Origin: Lachnoclostridium sp. Marseille-P6806
Lineage (GTDB): Bacteria; Bacillota; Clostridia; Lachnospirales; Lachnospiraceae
NCBI RefSeq assembly: GCF_900625025.1
Contig: NZ_LR130575.1
Coordinates: 186,001-250,000, forward strand
Direction of reading: 5' to 3'
Length of the DNA stretch: 64,000 bases
Positions 26,951-34,619 of the stretch are shown one piece after another. Position numbers and translations under genes: made by a program. The notes below the pieces were generated by a model. The model did no database searches, was not told the DNA's origin, and saw only the letters and a program-made list of their open reading frames with translations. Positions within the stretch are counted from its first letter, which is position 1. Each line of letters opens with the position of its first letter.

Positions 26951-28179
26951 AGCACACGGAAAAACAGAATCAAAGACCGGAGGAACGGGCTGTTTTTCCG
27001 GTCGACAGGGCCGTTTTTGCGCTGCTCGACCGGTATCTCTTTCCTATTGCCGCACTGTTTCTTTTCATAGGCTCTCTGTATATCCGCCGCTCGATGATCT
27101 ATTTTGCTTCGGGCGACTATCTGGACTGCATCGTGGTGTGGGTTGAGCAGTACCGGGCTCTGGGACTGCGGCAGGGGCTTGCCTCGACCATCGGGGATTA
27201 CTATGTGCCGTATAATCTGATCCTTGCGCTGGCGTCCGTATCCGGGCGGGAGCCCTACGCGGTGGTGGGAGGCTTTTCCGTTCTCATGGAATACGTCGGG
27301 GCGGGAGCGGCGGCGGGGATATGCCGCGGCCTCCTAGAGGAAAAGGGGGTAACGCATGCGCGGCGTCTGTCCGTCCTTGCGGCGCTCGCCCTGCTCTACA
27401 TTCCGGAGGCGGCGATGAACGGGGCGCTCTGGAAGCAGTGCGACGCGGTGCACACCGGCTTTATTCTGGTCAGCCTCTATTTCCTCCTCCGGGAGAGGTA
27501 TTCGCTCAGCTTTGCCTTTCTTGCGCTCGGCTTTGTGTTCAAGCTGCAGACGCTGTTTGTGCTTCCGTTTTATCTTATATTCTATGCGGTGCGGCGGCGC
27601 TTTTCGATTCTGCAGTTCCTCTGGCTCCCGGCGATGTACCTGCTTGCGGGGCTTCCGGCCATTCTCCTCGGACGAGACGCGGCGCAGACCTACGGCGTCT
27701 ATTTCTCGCAGACGGGACACTATCAGCTGATGACGCTGAACGCGCCGAATATCTGGAGCTTTGGCATGACGGATTATCCGAGCCTCAAGAGCTTTGCGCT
27801 GGTGCTGACAGCGGCGGTGTTTGCCTGTATGCTTATATTTATTGCGGGGCACGCGGAGAGGCTTTGGGGCGAGCATTGCCTGCTGCTCGCCGGCTGGTCG
27901 GTCATGACCTGCTTCATGTTTCTCCCCGCGATGCACGAGCGCTATGATTATGCGGCGATTGTGCTCCTTACGGCCTATGCGCTCCTATTTTGCAGGAAAA
28001 TGCTGATCCCCGCGGCAGGAATGATCGTCTGCGGGATGGTATCCTACGGCAATGCGCTGTTTGCTTCGGAGGCCGGCATCGGGCTTCTGCCGTTTGCGGC
28101 GCTCTACTGCGCCTGCTGGGCGGCGGTCACCGCGGGGATGATACGGATTTTCGGTCGGAGAGATGAGAATGCAGAGTAA
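26947..28179 (+). CDS. GT-C-like integral membrane glycosyltransferase
   Basis: A 410-residue polytopic protein. The frame is open upstream, but the true start is ATG 26947, preceded by AAAGGAAAGAGG and overlapping the previous stop. After the first helix comes FASGDYLDCIVVWVEQYRAL, an early loop with Asp residues as in PMT/ArnT-like mannosyltransferases, and IGDYYVPYNLILAL. Further along, LKQC-like features (GALWKQCDAVHTGFILVSLY) match the 'W.Q.D' loop of GT87/GT39-type enzymes. About ten helices. It probably uses a polyprenyl-phosphate sugar on the outer face. The sugar is unknown. Confidence 0.68.
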   Translation: MKHTEKQNQRPEERAVFPVDRAVFALLDRYLFPIAALFLFIGSLYIRRSMIYFASGDYLDCIVVWVEQYRALGLRQGLASTIGDYYVPYNLILALASVSGREPYAVVGGFSVLMEYVGAGAAAGICRGLLEEKGVTHARRLSVLAALALLYIPEAAMNGALWKQCDAVHTGFILVSLYFLLRERYSLSFAFLALGFVFKLQTLFVLPFYLIFYAVRRRFSILQFLWLPAMYLLAGLPAILLGRDAAQTYGVYFSQTGHYQLMTLNAPNIWSFGMTDYPSLKSFALVLTAAVFACMLIFIAGHAERLWGEHCLLLAGWSVMTCFMFLPAMHERYDYAAIVLLTAYALLFCRKMLIPAAGMIVCGMVSYGNALFASEAGIGLLPFAALYCACWAAVTAGMIRIFGRRDENAE

Positions 28180-29773
28180 TGTACTGGAATGGCTGGACCG
28201 CACGGCGGACCGGCAGGCGGAAAAAATATGCTACCGGGATGATCGGGAGAGCATCACGTTTGCGGAAGCAAGACAGGAGGTGCGGCGCATGGGCGAGGCG
28301 CTCGCGGAACGGCTCGAAAGCGGAAGCGGAGGCGACGGGTCGGCGCTTGAGGTTTCGCCCGTGGCGGTGATGCTGGGCCGAAGCGTGCGCACGATTCTCG
28401 GCTATCTTGCGGTGGTGTATGCGGGGCACTGTTATGCGCCGGTCGACGCGGCGCTCCCCGCGGAGCGCATACGGAGCATGCTGGATACGCTCCGCGGCGC
28501 TCCGGTCCTCACGGACAGGGAGCACGCCGGGGTTCTGAGGCAGCTCGGGTTTACAGGGACGGTGCTGCTCATGGAGGAACTGGCAGCGGGATGCGAAAAG
28601 GCAGGATGCAAAGAAGCGAACATCAAAGAAGCGAATAGCAAAGAAGCGGAAGCCGCGGGCGGCGGGACAGGACTCTCTCTCGCGCGGGGGCGTTCGGCGT
28701 CTGACCCGCTCTATATCATCTTCACGTCGGGATCGACCGGCCGGCCGAAAGGGGTTATCACCGCGCATGCCTCGCTCATGAACTACATCGAGGCCTACCG
28801 GGAGGTCATGAACATCGGCGCGGACGATATTCTCGGCAATCAGTCGCCGCTTGACTACATCGCGGCGATCCGGGACATCTATCTGCCGCTTCTTACGGGC
28901 TGCTCGAGTTATCTCATCCCGCGGGAATATTTTATGGAGCCGGAGAGGCTCTTCGACTGTCTTGAAAAGAACAGGGTCACGGCCGTGGGGTGGAGCGTTT
29001 CCGCGTTCACGGTGCCGGCGGCGCTCGGGGCCTTTGCGGAGCCGGGCGGTCTGCGGCTCTCCGCGCTCCGCAAAATCTGCTTTTCCGGTTCTGTCATGCC
29101 GGGCAGGGTGCTGCGCCTGTGGCAGACGGCGCTCCCGTGGGCGCGCTTTGTAAATCAGTACGGGCCGACGGAGGCGACGGCCTCCTGCACCTATTATCCG
29201 GTCGATCATCCTGCCGGGGAGGACGAGACGCTTCCCATCGGCGTCCCCTACCGCAATTACCGGGTCTTTCTCCTTGGAGAGGACGGACGCGCCGTCCCGC
29301 AGGGGGAGGAGGGCGAGATCTGTGTCGGAGGGCCGGTGCTGGCGCTCGGCTATTATAATGATCCGGATCGGACAGCGCGGGACTTCATTCAGAATCCGCT
29401 GAACCGGAGCTTTTTTGAACGGATCTACCGGACCGGAGATTACGGCGTTTTCCGTGCGGACGGGATGCTCGAATTCCACGGGCGCAGGGACAGGCAGATC
29501 AAGCACATGGGGCACCGCGTCGAGCTGGACGAGATCGAGACGGCCGCCATGAAGCGGGACGGCGTCGGCGAGTGCGCGGCTCTGTATCAACCGGATAAGG
29601 AGATCATCTATCTGTTCTATACCGGCAGCTTATCGCCCCGCGAGGTCATTCTGGGGCTGCGGGAGAGCCTGCCCGGCTTTATGGTTCCGCGGAGGGTAAA
29701 GCAGCTTGGCGCGCTGCCGAAGCTCCCGAACGGAAAGACGGATATGGCGGCCCTCCGGGAGCGCATGCGATAA
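28169..29773 (+). CDS. DltA-like amino-acid adenylating enzyme (AMP-binding)
   Basis: A 534-residue ANL-family enzyme that should adenylate an amino acid and load it on a carrier protein. Core motifs are all present: A3 IIFTSGSTGRPKGV, A4 SPLDYIAAIRDIYLP, A5 NQYGPTEATAS, A7 YRTGDYG, A8 GRRDRQIKHMGHRVELDE and A10 LPKLPNGKTD with the catalytic lysine. Length and C-terminal architecture match D-alanine ligase DltA. ATG 28169 is preferred over ATG 28163 because CGGAG at 28156-28160 is then eight bases away. A loop near residues 147-161 is a three-unit repeat. A carrier protein, a PLP decarboxylase, an SGNH protein and an MBOAT follow. The amino acid is not predictable by eye. Confidence 0.88.
   Translation: MQSNVLEWLDRTADRQAEKICYRDDRESITFAEARQEVRRMGEALAERLESGSGGDGSALEVSPVAVMLGRSVRTILGYLAVVYAGHCYAPVDAALPAERIRSMLDTLRGAPVLTDREHAGVLRQLGFTGTVLLMEELAAGCEKAGCKEANIKEANSKEAEAAGGGTGLSLARGRSASDPLYIIFTSGSTGRPKGVITAHASLMNYIEAYREVMNIGADDILGNQSPLDYIAAIRDIYLPLLTGCSSYLIPREYFMEPERLFDCLEKNRVTAVGWSVSAFTVPAALGAFAEPGGLRLSALRKICFSGSVMPGRVLRLWQTALPWARFVNQYGPTEATASCTYYPVDHPAGEDETLPIGVPYRNYRVFLLGEDGRAVPQGEEGEICVGGPVLALGYYNDPDRTARDFIQNPLNRSFFERIYRTGDYGVFRADGMLEFHGRRDRQIKHMGHRVELDEIETAAMKRDGVGECAALYQPDKEIIYLFYTGSLSPREVILGLRESLPGFMVPRRVKQLGALPKLPNGKTDMAALRERMR
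28607..28651 (+). repeat. Three 15-base tandem units inside the adenylating enzyme
   Basis: Three consecutive 15-base units sharing CAAAGAAGCG encode GCKEAN, IKEAN and SKEAE in a solvent-type loop between the N-terminal region and the A3 motif. In-frame copy change would alter only loop length. Confidence 0.75.
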
Positions 29774-29831
29774 AGCGGGAGCGCATGCAGTAAGGGAGCG
29801 CATGCGGTAAAGCGGGAAAGACTGCGGTAAA
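29757..29831 (+). repeat. Imperfect 17-20 base tandem repeat at the end of the ligase gene
   Basis: Units begin GGGAGCGCATGC and end in TAA or TAAAGC: 29757-29776, 29777-29793, 29794-29813, with a degenerate fourth unit 29814-29831 (GGGAAAGACTGCGGTAAA). The first unit contains the ligase stop codon, so the repeat grew from the gene's own 3' end. It separates the ligase from the carrier-protein promoter. Confidence 0.8.
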
Positions 29832-29834
29832 ATA

Positions 29835-29866
29835 TTGCCGTGCGGGAGACGGCGGCATGCTATAAT
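29835..29866 (+). promoter_or_regulatory. Extended -10 promoter for the carrier-protein operon
   Basis: TGCTATAAT (TATAAT at 29861-29866) is a perfect extended -10 element. The best upstream hexamer, TTGCCG at 29835-29840, is at a long 20-base spacing, so the promoter probably relies on the extended -10. It lies 50 bases before the carrier-protein start. Confidence 0.6.
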
Positions 29867-29916
29867 GATCGGGAATTCAGAACGCATAGAAATTCGTTGC
29901 AGTGGAGGATAAGTCA

Positions 29917-30147
29917 ATGAGAGAAGAGCTTCTGGAAATTCTGCAGGATGTCCGGCCGGATGTGGATTTTGAGAAAGAGCAGAAACTGATCGGCGACGGG
30001 ATACTGGAATCCTTTGATATCATTTCTCTGGTTTCGGAGCTGAATGACGCGTTTGACATCGAGATCACGCCGAGGGAGCTTAAGCCCGAGAACTTCAACA
30101 GTCTTGACGCGATGCTGGCGCTGATCCAGAGACTGCAGGAGGAGTGA
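29917..30147 (+). CDS. Acyl/peptidyl carrier protein (DltC-like)
   Basis: A 76-residue acidic carrier protein. GGAGG eight bases upstream fixes the start at ATG 29917 rather than the GTG at 29902. The phosphopantetheine attachment site is Ser32 in GDGILESFDII, the DltC-like 'ES.D' form of the usual 'DS' motif. Four predicted helices and an overall negative charge fit. It would receive the aminoacyl group from the ligase upstream and present it to the decarboxylase and then to the MBOAT at the membrane. The stop overlaps the start of the decarboxylase (TGATG), giving tight coupling. It has its own promoter upstream. Confidence 0.9.
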   Translation: MREELLEILQDVRPDVDFEKEQKLIGDGILESFDIISLVSELNDAFDIEITPRELKPENFNSLDAMLALIQRLQEE

Positions 30148-31346
30148 TGGGCGCGGCGGTGATCGGCGCGGCGCCGGAGACGCCGGCCTATATACTGGAC
30201 GAAGCTGTGTTCCGGCGGCGGGCCGCCGCGGTCAGCGCAGCCTTTGAGGGGCGCATCCCGCTTGTCTACTCCATCAAGGCCAACGCCTTTTTGCTGCATG
30301 CGCTGCCGGAGGAGCTGAGACATGTGGAGGTATGCAGCCCGGGAGAGCTGGCGCTCTGTGAAAGGCTCGGCGTCGCCCCGGAGAAAATCATTTATTCCGG
30401 TGTGATGAAAGAGGCGGAGGATATCGCGCGGGCGATCCGGTACGGCGCGGATATTCTGACGGCGGAGAGCCCGGAACATTACCGCCTCATCTGCGAGCAG
30501 GCGGCCGCCGCGGGGATTACGGAGGATCAGCCGCTTCGCCTGCTTCTGCGGTTTACCAGCGGAAACCAGTTCGGGATGAGCGGGGAGGAGCTCTGCCATA
30601 TTGTGAAGAACCGGCGGGAGCATCCGGAGCTTGCGCTGATTGGAATTCATTATTATTCGGGGACACAGAAAAAGCTGCGTCAGATCGAGAAAGATCTGGC
30701 GCGGCTTGAGGCGCTTCTGACCTCGCTCAGGGAGGAAGCGGGCTTTGAGGCGGCGCTCGTCGAATACGGACCGGGGCTTCCGGCCGATTATTTTGAGGGA
30801 ACGGACCTGGGCGCGGCGGCGCTCGCGGAGGAATGGGAGATGGGGGCGCTGCGCGATGCGGCGGCGCGGCTTCTCCCCTTTGCGGGAAAATATCCGCTGT
30901 CCGTCGAACTGGGACGTTTTCTGGCCTCGCCCTGCGGAGAATATCATACAGCCGTCCGGGATATCAAGCGGAACGACGGGACGGATTATGTGATCTTGGA
31001 CGGAGGCATCCATCAGCTCCGCTATTACGGGCAGACCCTGTCCATGCAGGTTCCGGAGCTTCATGTGCTCCGGAACGGCTGCGAGGCGGAGAGCCCGGCG
31101 GAGCGGAGGCCGTACTGCCTTTGCGGGAGCCTGTGCACCGTAGCGGATGTCCTCGTCCGCGAGGCACAGCTCCCGACGCTCGCTGCCGGGGATGAGCTGG
31201 TGTTCGGCCGCTGCGGGGCCTATTCGCTGACGGAGGGCTCGGCGCTGTTCCTTACAAGGCAGCTTCCCGCCGTCTATCTGCGGCGCGCGGACGGCACACT
31301 TGAAAGAAAGCGGGCGATGACGGAAACCTGTGCGCTGAATGCCTGA
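30147..31346 (+). CDS. Fold-III PLP decarboxylase (DAP/ornithine type, possibly carrier-dependent)
   Basis: A 399-residue PLP enzyme of the alanine-racemase-fold decarboxylase group. Lys44 in YSIKANAF forms the Schiff base. LIGIHYYSGTQ replaces the usual HIGSQ block, VEYGPGLPADYF replaces the GGG phosphate loop, and CGSLCTVADVL plus GRCGAYSLTEG form the C-terminal active site. These substitutions are shared, as far as I recall, with enzymes like BtrK that decarboxylate an amino acid while it is thioesterified to a carrier protein. The gene overlaps the carrier-protein stop, which supports such a role here. AGGAGG precedes ATG 30147. Free diaminopimelate or ornithine decarboxylation is the alternative. 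Confidence 0.82.
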   Translation: MGAAVIGAAPETPAYILDEAVFRRRAAAVSAAFEGRIPLVYSIKANAFLLHALPEELRHVEVCSPGELALCERLGVAPEKIIYSGVMKEAEDIARAIRYGADILTAESPEHYRLICEQAAAAGITEDQPLRLLLRFTSGNQFGMSGEELCHIVKNRREHPELALIGIHYYSGTQKKLRQIEKDLARLEALLTSLREEAGFEAALVEYGPGLPADYFEGTDLGAAALAEEWEMGALRDAAARLLPFAGKYPLSVELGRFLASPCGEYHTAVRDIKRNDGTDYVILDGGIHQLRYYGQTLSMQVPELHVLRNGCEAESPAERRPYCLCGSLCTVADVLVREAQLPTLAAGDELVFGRCGAYSLTEGSALFLTRQLPAVYLRRADGTLERKRAMTETCALNA

Positions 31347-31360
31347 GCCCGGTGTGATGA

Positions 31361-32647
31361 ATGAACGGAACTGAGAAACTGAAAAAACTGCTTCGCGCGG
31401 CTTTGTTTATCTGTATTCTGCTGTCGGCGGAATTTGCTGCGAGATATGCCATGAGCGACGACCGCTATGCGGTCTCGCGTTTTATGCTGCATGAAATGTA
31501 CACCGGCGAGGAGGATATCGACGCACTGTTCATCGGCGCGTCGCATGTGCAGCTCGCCTTTGATACCGGTCTTCTGGATGAGCTGCTGGACGGGGAGACG
31601 TTCAATGCGGGCAGCTCCATGCAGAACCTCGGGACAAGCTATGCGCTGCTTCGGGAGATCGGCGCGCATCACCGGCTAAAGCGCGTTTATGTGGATCTGG
31701 ATCCGTCGATGCTGCTCTCGGACGATGTCAGTCTGGAGAGCATTTTTGCGATATCGGACTATATGCGGCCCTCTTTCCGGAAGCTCGGGTATCTGCTTGA
31801 TGTCACGCCGGAGGGGAACCTCATGAATACGCTCATGCCCTTTGGAAAGGGACGGAGCTATCGGAAAGAGCCGGCTGCGGTGCTGGAAAACCTCCGCTAC
31901 AAGCTGTCCGGGGACTATCTTCATTACCGGGAGCCGGACGGCTCGTATGCCGGCAAGGGGTATATCGCGAGCCGCGTCCGTCTTCCGGGCGACAGCTTCG
32001 GGACGGGAGGCAGCTTGTCCCCGCTGTCCGGCAGGATCACGGAGCGGAATCTTGCCTATCTTGAAAAAATCATCCGCTACTGCCGTAAGGAGGGGGCGGA
32101 GCTCTCCTTTGTGGTCGTCCCCATGTCGGATTTCCTGCTTCTGGGAGAGGGAAATTATGACAGCTATGCCGCGGAACTTCGGGAGGCTCTCGCGGGGAGC
32201 GGCGTCCCGCTCTATGACTTCAATCTCATGAAGCCGGAATATCTCGATCTGCGGGAACAGCGGTATTACTCGGATATGGAGCATCTGAACCGGGGGGGTG
32301 CGGAGCGCTTTGCCGCGGCCTTTGCCGCGCTGGTCCGGGGAGACGCGCCGGCAGAGGATATGTTCTTTGGCTCTTACGGGGAAAAAATACAGGAAGAGAC
32401 AGAAAACGGAGATCAGAGCTACTACGGCGTCGCTCTTCAGTCGGAGGAGCACGGCTTCCGGCTCACTCCGGTCGCGGCCTGCACGGAGGAGGAAAGAGCC
32501 CGCATCCGCTACCGTGTGCGCTATGATGCGGAGGGAGATTATATCACCGCGGAGCTGGACGGAACGATACTCGGCGAGAGCTTTGTCGGCGCGGAGGAGA
32601 TCAGCGGTGAGAACCGTTTCCTTGGAGAGGAGGGCGCGGCGCCATGA
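31361..32647 (+). CDS. DltD/AlgX-like SGNH-fold membrane-anchored protein
   Basis: A 428-residue protein with one N-terminal membrane anchor (LLRAALFICILLSAEFAA) and an extracytoplasmic SGNH-type domain. LFIGASHVQLAFD holds the catalytic serine in the GxSH form seen in DltD, and YYSDMEHLNRGGAERF the Asp-His pair. DltD-like partners take the acyl group released outside by an MBOAT and place it on the polymer. The C-terminal ~80 residues (after EDMFFGSY) form an extra beta-rich segment. The ATG overlap with the MBOAT gene indicates a functional pair. The ribosome binding site is weak (GGTGTGA). Confidence 0.85.
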   Translation: MNGTEKLKKLLRAALFICILLSAEFAARYAMSDDRYAVSRFMLHEMYTGEEDIDALFIGASHVQLAFDTGLLDELLDGETFNAGSSMQNLGTSYALLREIGAHHRLKRVYVDLDPSMLLSDDVSLESIFAISDYMRPSFRKLGYLLDVTPEGNLMNTLMPFGKGRSYRKEPAAVLENLRYKLSGDYLHYREPDGSYAGKGYIASRVRLPGDSFGTGGSLSPLSGRITERNLAYLEKIIRYCRKEGAELSFVVVPMSDFLLLGEGNYDSYAAELREALAGSGVPLYDFNLMKPEYLDLREQRYYSDMEHLNRGGAERFAAAFAALVRGDAPAEDMFFGSYGEKIQEETENGDQSYYGVALQSEEHGFRLTPVAACTEEERARIRYRVRYDAEGDYITAELDGTILGESFVGAEEISGENRFLGEEGAAP

Positions 32648-34188
32648 GCATCACCTCTCTGCCATTTTACCTTTTCGTCTTTTTATTGCTCGCGCTGTAC
32701 TACACCGCGGGTCGGCATTTTAAGTGCCAGTGGGGGATTCTTCTTGCTGCAGGAATGCTTTTTTATGCGTATTCCGGAGGCAGGAACATCGCCCTGATCA
32801 TCTTCACCGCGGGCTCCTGCTGGTGCGGCGGGCTGTGGCTCGAGCGCTTTGATGCGGGAACAGGAAGCGCAGCCGGGGAAAATGAGAGCCGGGAGCTGCG
32901 GAAGCGGAGAAAGGAGCGTCTACGGAGACGGAAAAAGCTCCTGCTGATGCTGCTTCTCCTTTTGAATCTCGGTATTCTTGCCGCTTTGAAATACTGGAAG
33001 CTCGGAAGGCTCGGCATACTGCTCCCTCTGGGAATTTCTTTCTATACCTTTCAGTCGCTCGGATATCTCCTTGATATCTATTACGGGAGATGCCGGGCGG
33101 AGAGGAACTTCCTCCGGTTTCTCCTGTTTGTTTCCTTTTTCCCGCAGCTTCTTCAGGGTCCCATCAACCGCTATGATGCGATGAAAGAGTCCCTCTTTTC
33201 GGAGCACAGCCTGTCGTGGGACGAGCTGAAGCGCGCCGTGCTGCAAATCGGGTTCGGCCTTGTCAAAAAGCTGGCGGTGGCCGATCTCCTCGCGCAGCCG
33301 GTCGCGGATGTTCTGGACGGGGATGTCTCCGGCCGCTCCGGCGCGCTGATCGCCTTTGCGGTGCTCCTTTATTCCGCGCAGCAGTACTGCGATTTCTCGG
33401 GAGGAATCGACGTCGTCATAGGGGTGTCCCGTCTGTTCGGCGTGACGATGGCTCCGAACTTCCGCCAGCCCTATATGGCGGTGTCTCTGGCGGATTTCTG
33501 GCAGCGCTGGCACATTTCCCTCGGCGCATGGATGAAAGACTATGTGTACTATCCGTTTGCCCTGAGCAAAACGGCGCAGCGGCTGCAAAAGCGGGCGGCA
33601 GGGCGCTTCGGGCGGCGGATGGGCCTTGTACTCGTCGGCGCTCTGGGAAATCTGCTGGTGTTTTTCCTCGTCGGGCTGTGGCACGGGGCGGAGCTTCATT
33701 ATATTCTCTGGGGGCTGTATAATGGACTCATCATTGCGCTGGGAACGCTGCTGGAGCCGGCCTTTGCGGGCTGGAGAGCGCGGCGCGGCATAGCGGACGG
33801 CGCGGCGTGGCTCCGGGGCCTGCGCATTGTCAGAACCTTTCTCATTGTCAATATCGGCTGGTATTTTGACCGGATCGCCGACGCGGGCATGGCCTTTGCT
33901 GCGCTTCGGCAGACGGCGGTGCATTTTTCGGCGGCGCCGTTTCTGCCGCAGTACCGGACGCTTGTCGGGGAGGACCTCTCCGGACAGAAAATCGTCCTTG
34001 CGGCGGCGGGACTTCTGCTGGTGCTGGCGCACAGCATACTGCGTGAGAGGAAAACGGATGCGGCGGCGCTCCTCCTGCGCTGTCCTGTCGTTCTGCGCTG
34101 GGGTTTTTATTACGGCATGATTCTGCTGATTCAGATCGCCTGTGATATCAGCTCCGGGGCGGCGCCGTTTTTATATGCGTATTTCTGA
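32644..34188 (+). CDS. MBOAT acyltransferase (DltB/PatA-like)
   Basis: A 514-residue integral membrane protein of the MBOAT family. LPLGISFYTFQSLGYLLDIYY, FFPQLLQGPINRYD, SLADFWQRWHISLGAWMKD and GLWHGAELHYILWGLYNG are the consecutive family blocks; the His of GLWHGAE (about residue 347) is the conserved catalytic residue. MBOATs of this type carry an acyl or aminoacyl group from a cytoplasmic carrier protein across the membrane. It is coupled by ATGA overlap to the SGNH protein and follows the ligase, carrier and decarboxylase, giving a complete Dlt-like path. The transported group is inferred from these neighbours. Confidence 0.92.
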   Translation: MSITSLPFYLFVFLLLALYYTAGRHFKCQWGILLAAGMLFYAYSGGRNIALIIFTAGSCWCGGLWLERFDAGTGSAAGENESRELRKRRKERLRRRKKLLLMLLLLLNLGILAALKYWKLGRLGILLPLGISFYTFQSLGYLLDIYYGRCRAERNFLRFLLFVSFFPQLLQGPINRYDAMKESLFSEHSLSWDELKRAVLQIGFGLVKKLAVADLLAQPVADVLDGDVSGRSGALIAFAVLLYSAQQYCDFSGGIDVVIGVSRLFGVTMAPNFRQPYMAVSLADFWQRWHISLGAWMKDYVYYPFALSKTAQRLQKRAAGRFGRRMGLVLVGALGNLLVFFLVGLWHGAELHYILWGLYNGLIIALGTLLEPAFAGWRARRGIADGAAWLRGLRIVRTFLIVNIGWYFDRIADAGMAFAALRQTAVHFSAAPFLPQYRTLVGEDLSGQKIVLAAAGLLLVLAHSILRERKTDAAALLLRCPVVLRWGFYYGMILLIQIACDISSGAAPFLYAYF

Positions 34189-34211
34189 CGCGGGAGGAAA
34201 ATGAGGCGGAT

Positions 34212-34619
34212 ATGAACCGAAGACGGATAGGGATCTGCACCGCCCTGATCCTGATGGCGTTTGCTCTCTCGAAGAGCCCGTGGTATGCAGGGTATATGGC
34301 GGAGGCGGAGCGGCTGGGCTGCGCCGGCGCGCGGGAATGGATCGCGGAGCGCTACGCTGCTGCGGCGGAGGCGGAATGGGCGGAGGGCGAGAATGTTTCC
34401 CCGGAACAGGCGATGGAGCTCCTTGGCGAGGTGCTGCAGACCTCCTTTGACGGGAGAAGCATTGAGCTGGACAGAGAGAACGGAACAGCGGGAGGGCTCT
34501 GCCGCGGCGGCGGGACGTTTTTCTTTTCTTTCGATTCCGACCTGCGCCGCCTTTCGGTGCGCTGCGGTCTTGGGGAGCATGGGGACGGAACAGGAGAACA
34601 GGCAGGCAATGAGGAATAG
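34212..34619 (+). CDS. Small anchored protein of unknown function
   Basis: A 135-residue protein I do not recognise. An N-terminal hydrophobic helix (ICTALILMAFALS) after basic residues suggests a signal anchor, followed by an Ala/Glu-rich helical region and a beta-rich part with GGGTFFFSFDSDLRRLSV, ending in an acidic Gly/Glu tail. It starts 23 bases after the MBOAT stop and overlaps the next gene, so it belongs to the same transcript. It may be an accessory factor of the acylation system; codon use agrees with the neighbours, so I take it as real. Confidence 0.6.
   Translation: MNRRRIGICTALILMAFALSKSPWYAGYMAEAERLGCAGAREWIAERYAAAAEAEWAEGENVSPEQAMELLGEVLQTSFDGRSIELDRENGTAGGLCRGGGTFFFSFDSDLRRLSVRCGLGEHGDGTGEQAGNEE

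Noticed and set aside
29757-29831. Possible small CRISPR-like array
   Set aside because: Units are contiguous with no spacers and arise from the gene end; it is a plain tandem repeat.
34261-34608. Upstream extension of the large GT-C-like frame
   Set aside because: Arg-rich shadow of the small protein gene; membrane sequence begins only after 34609.
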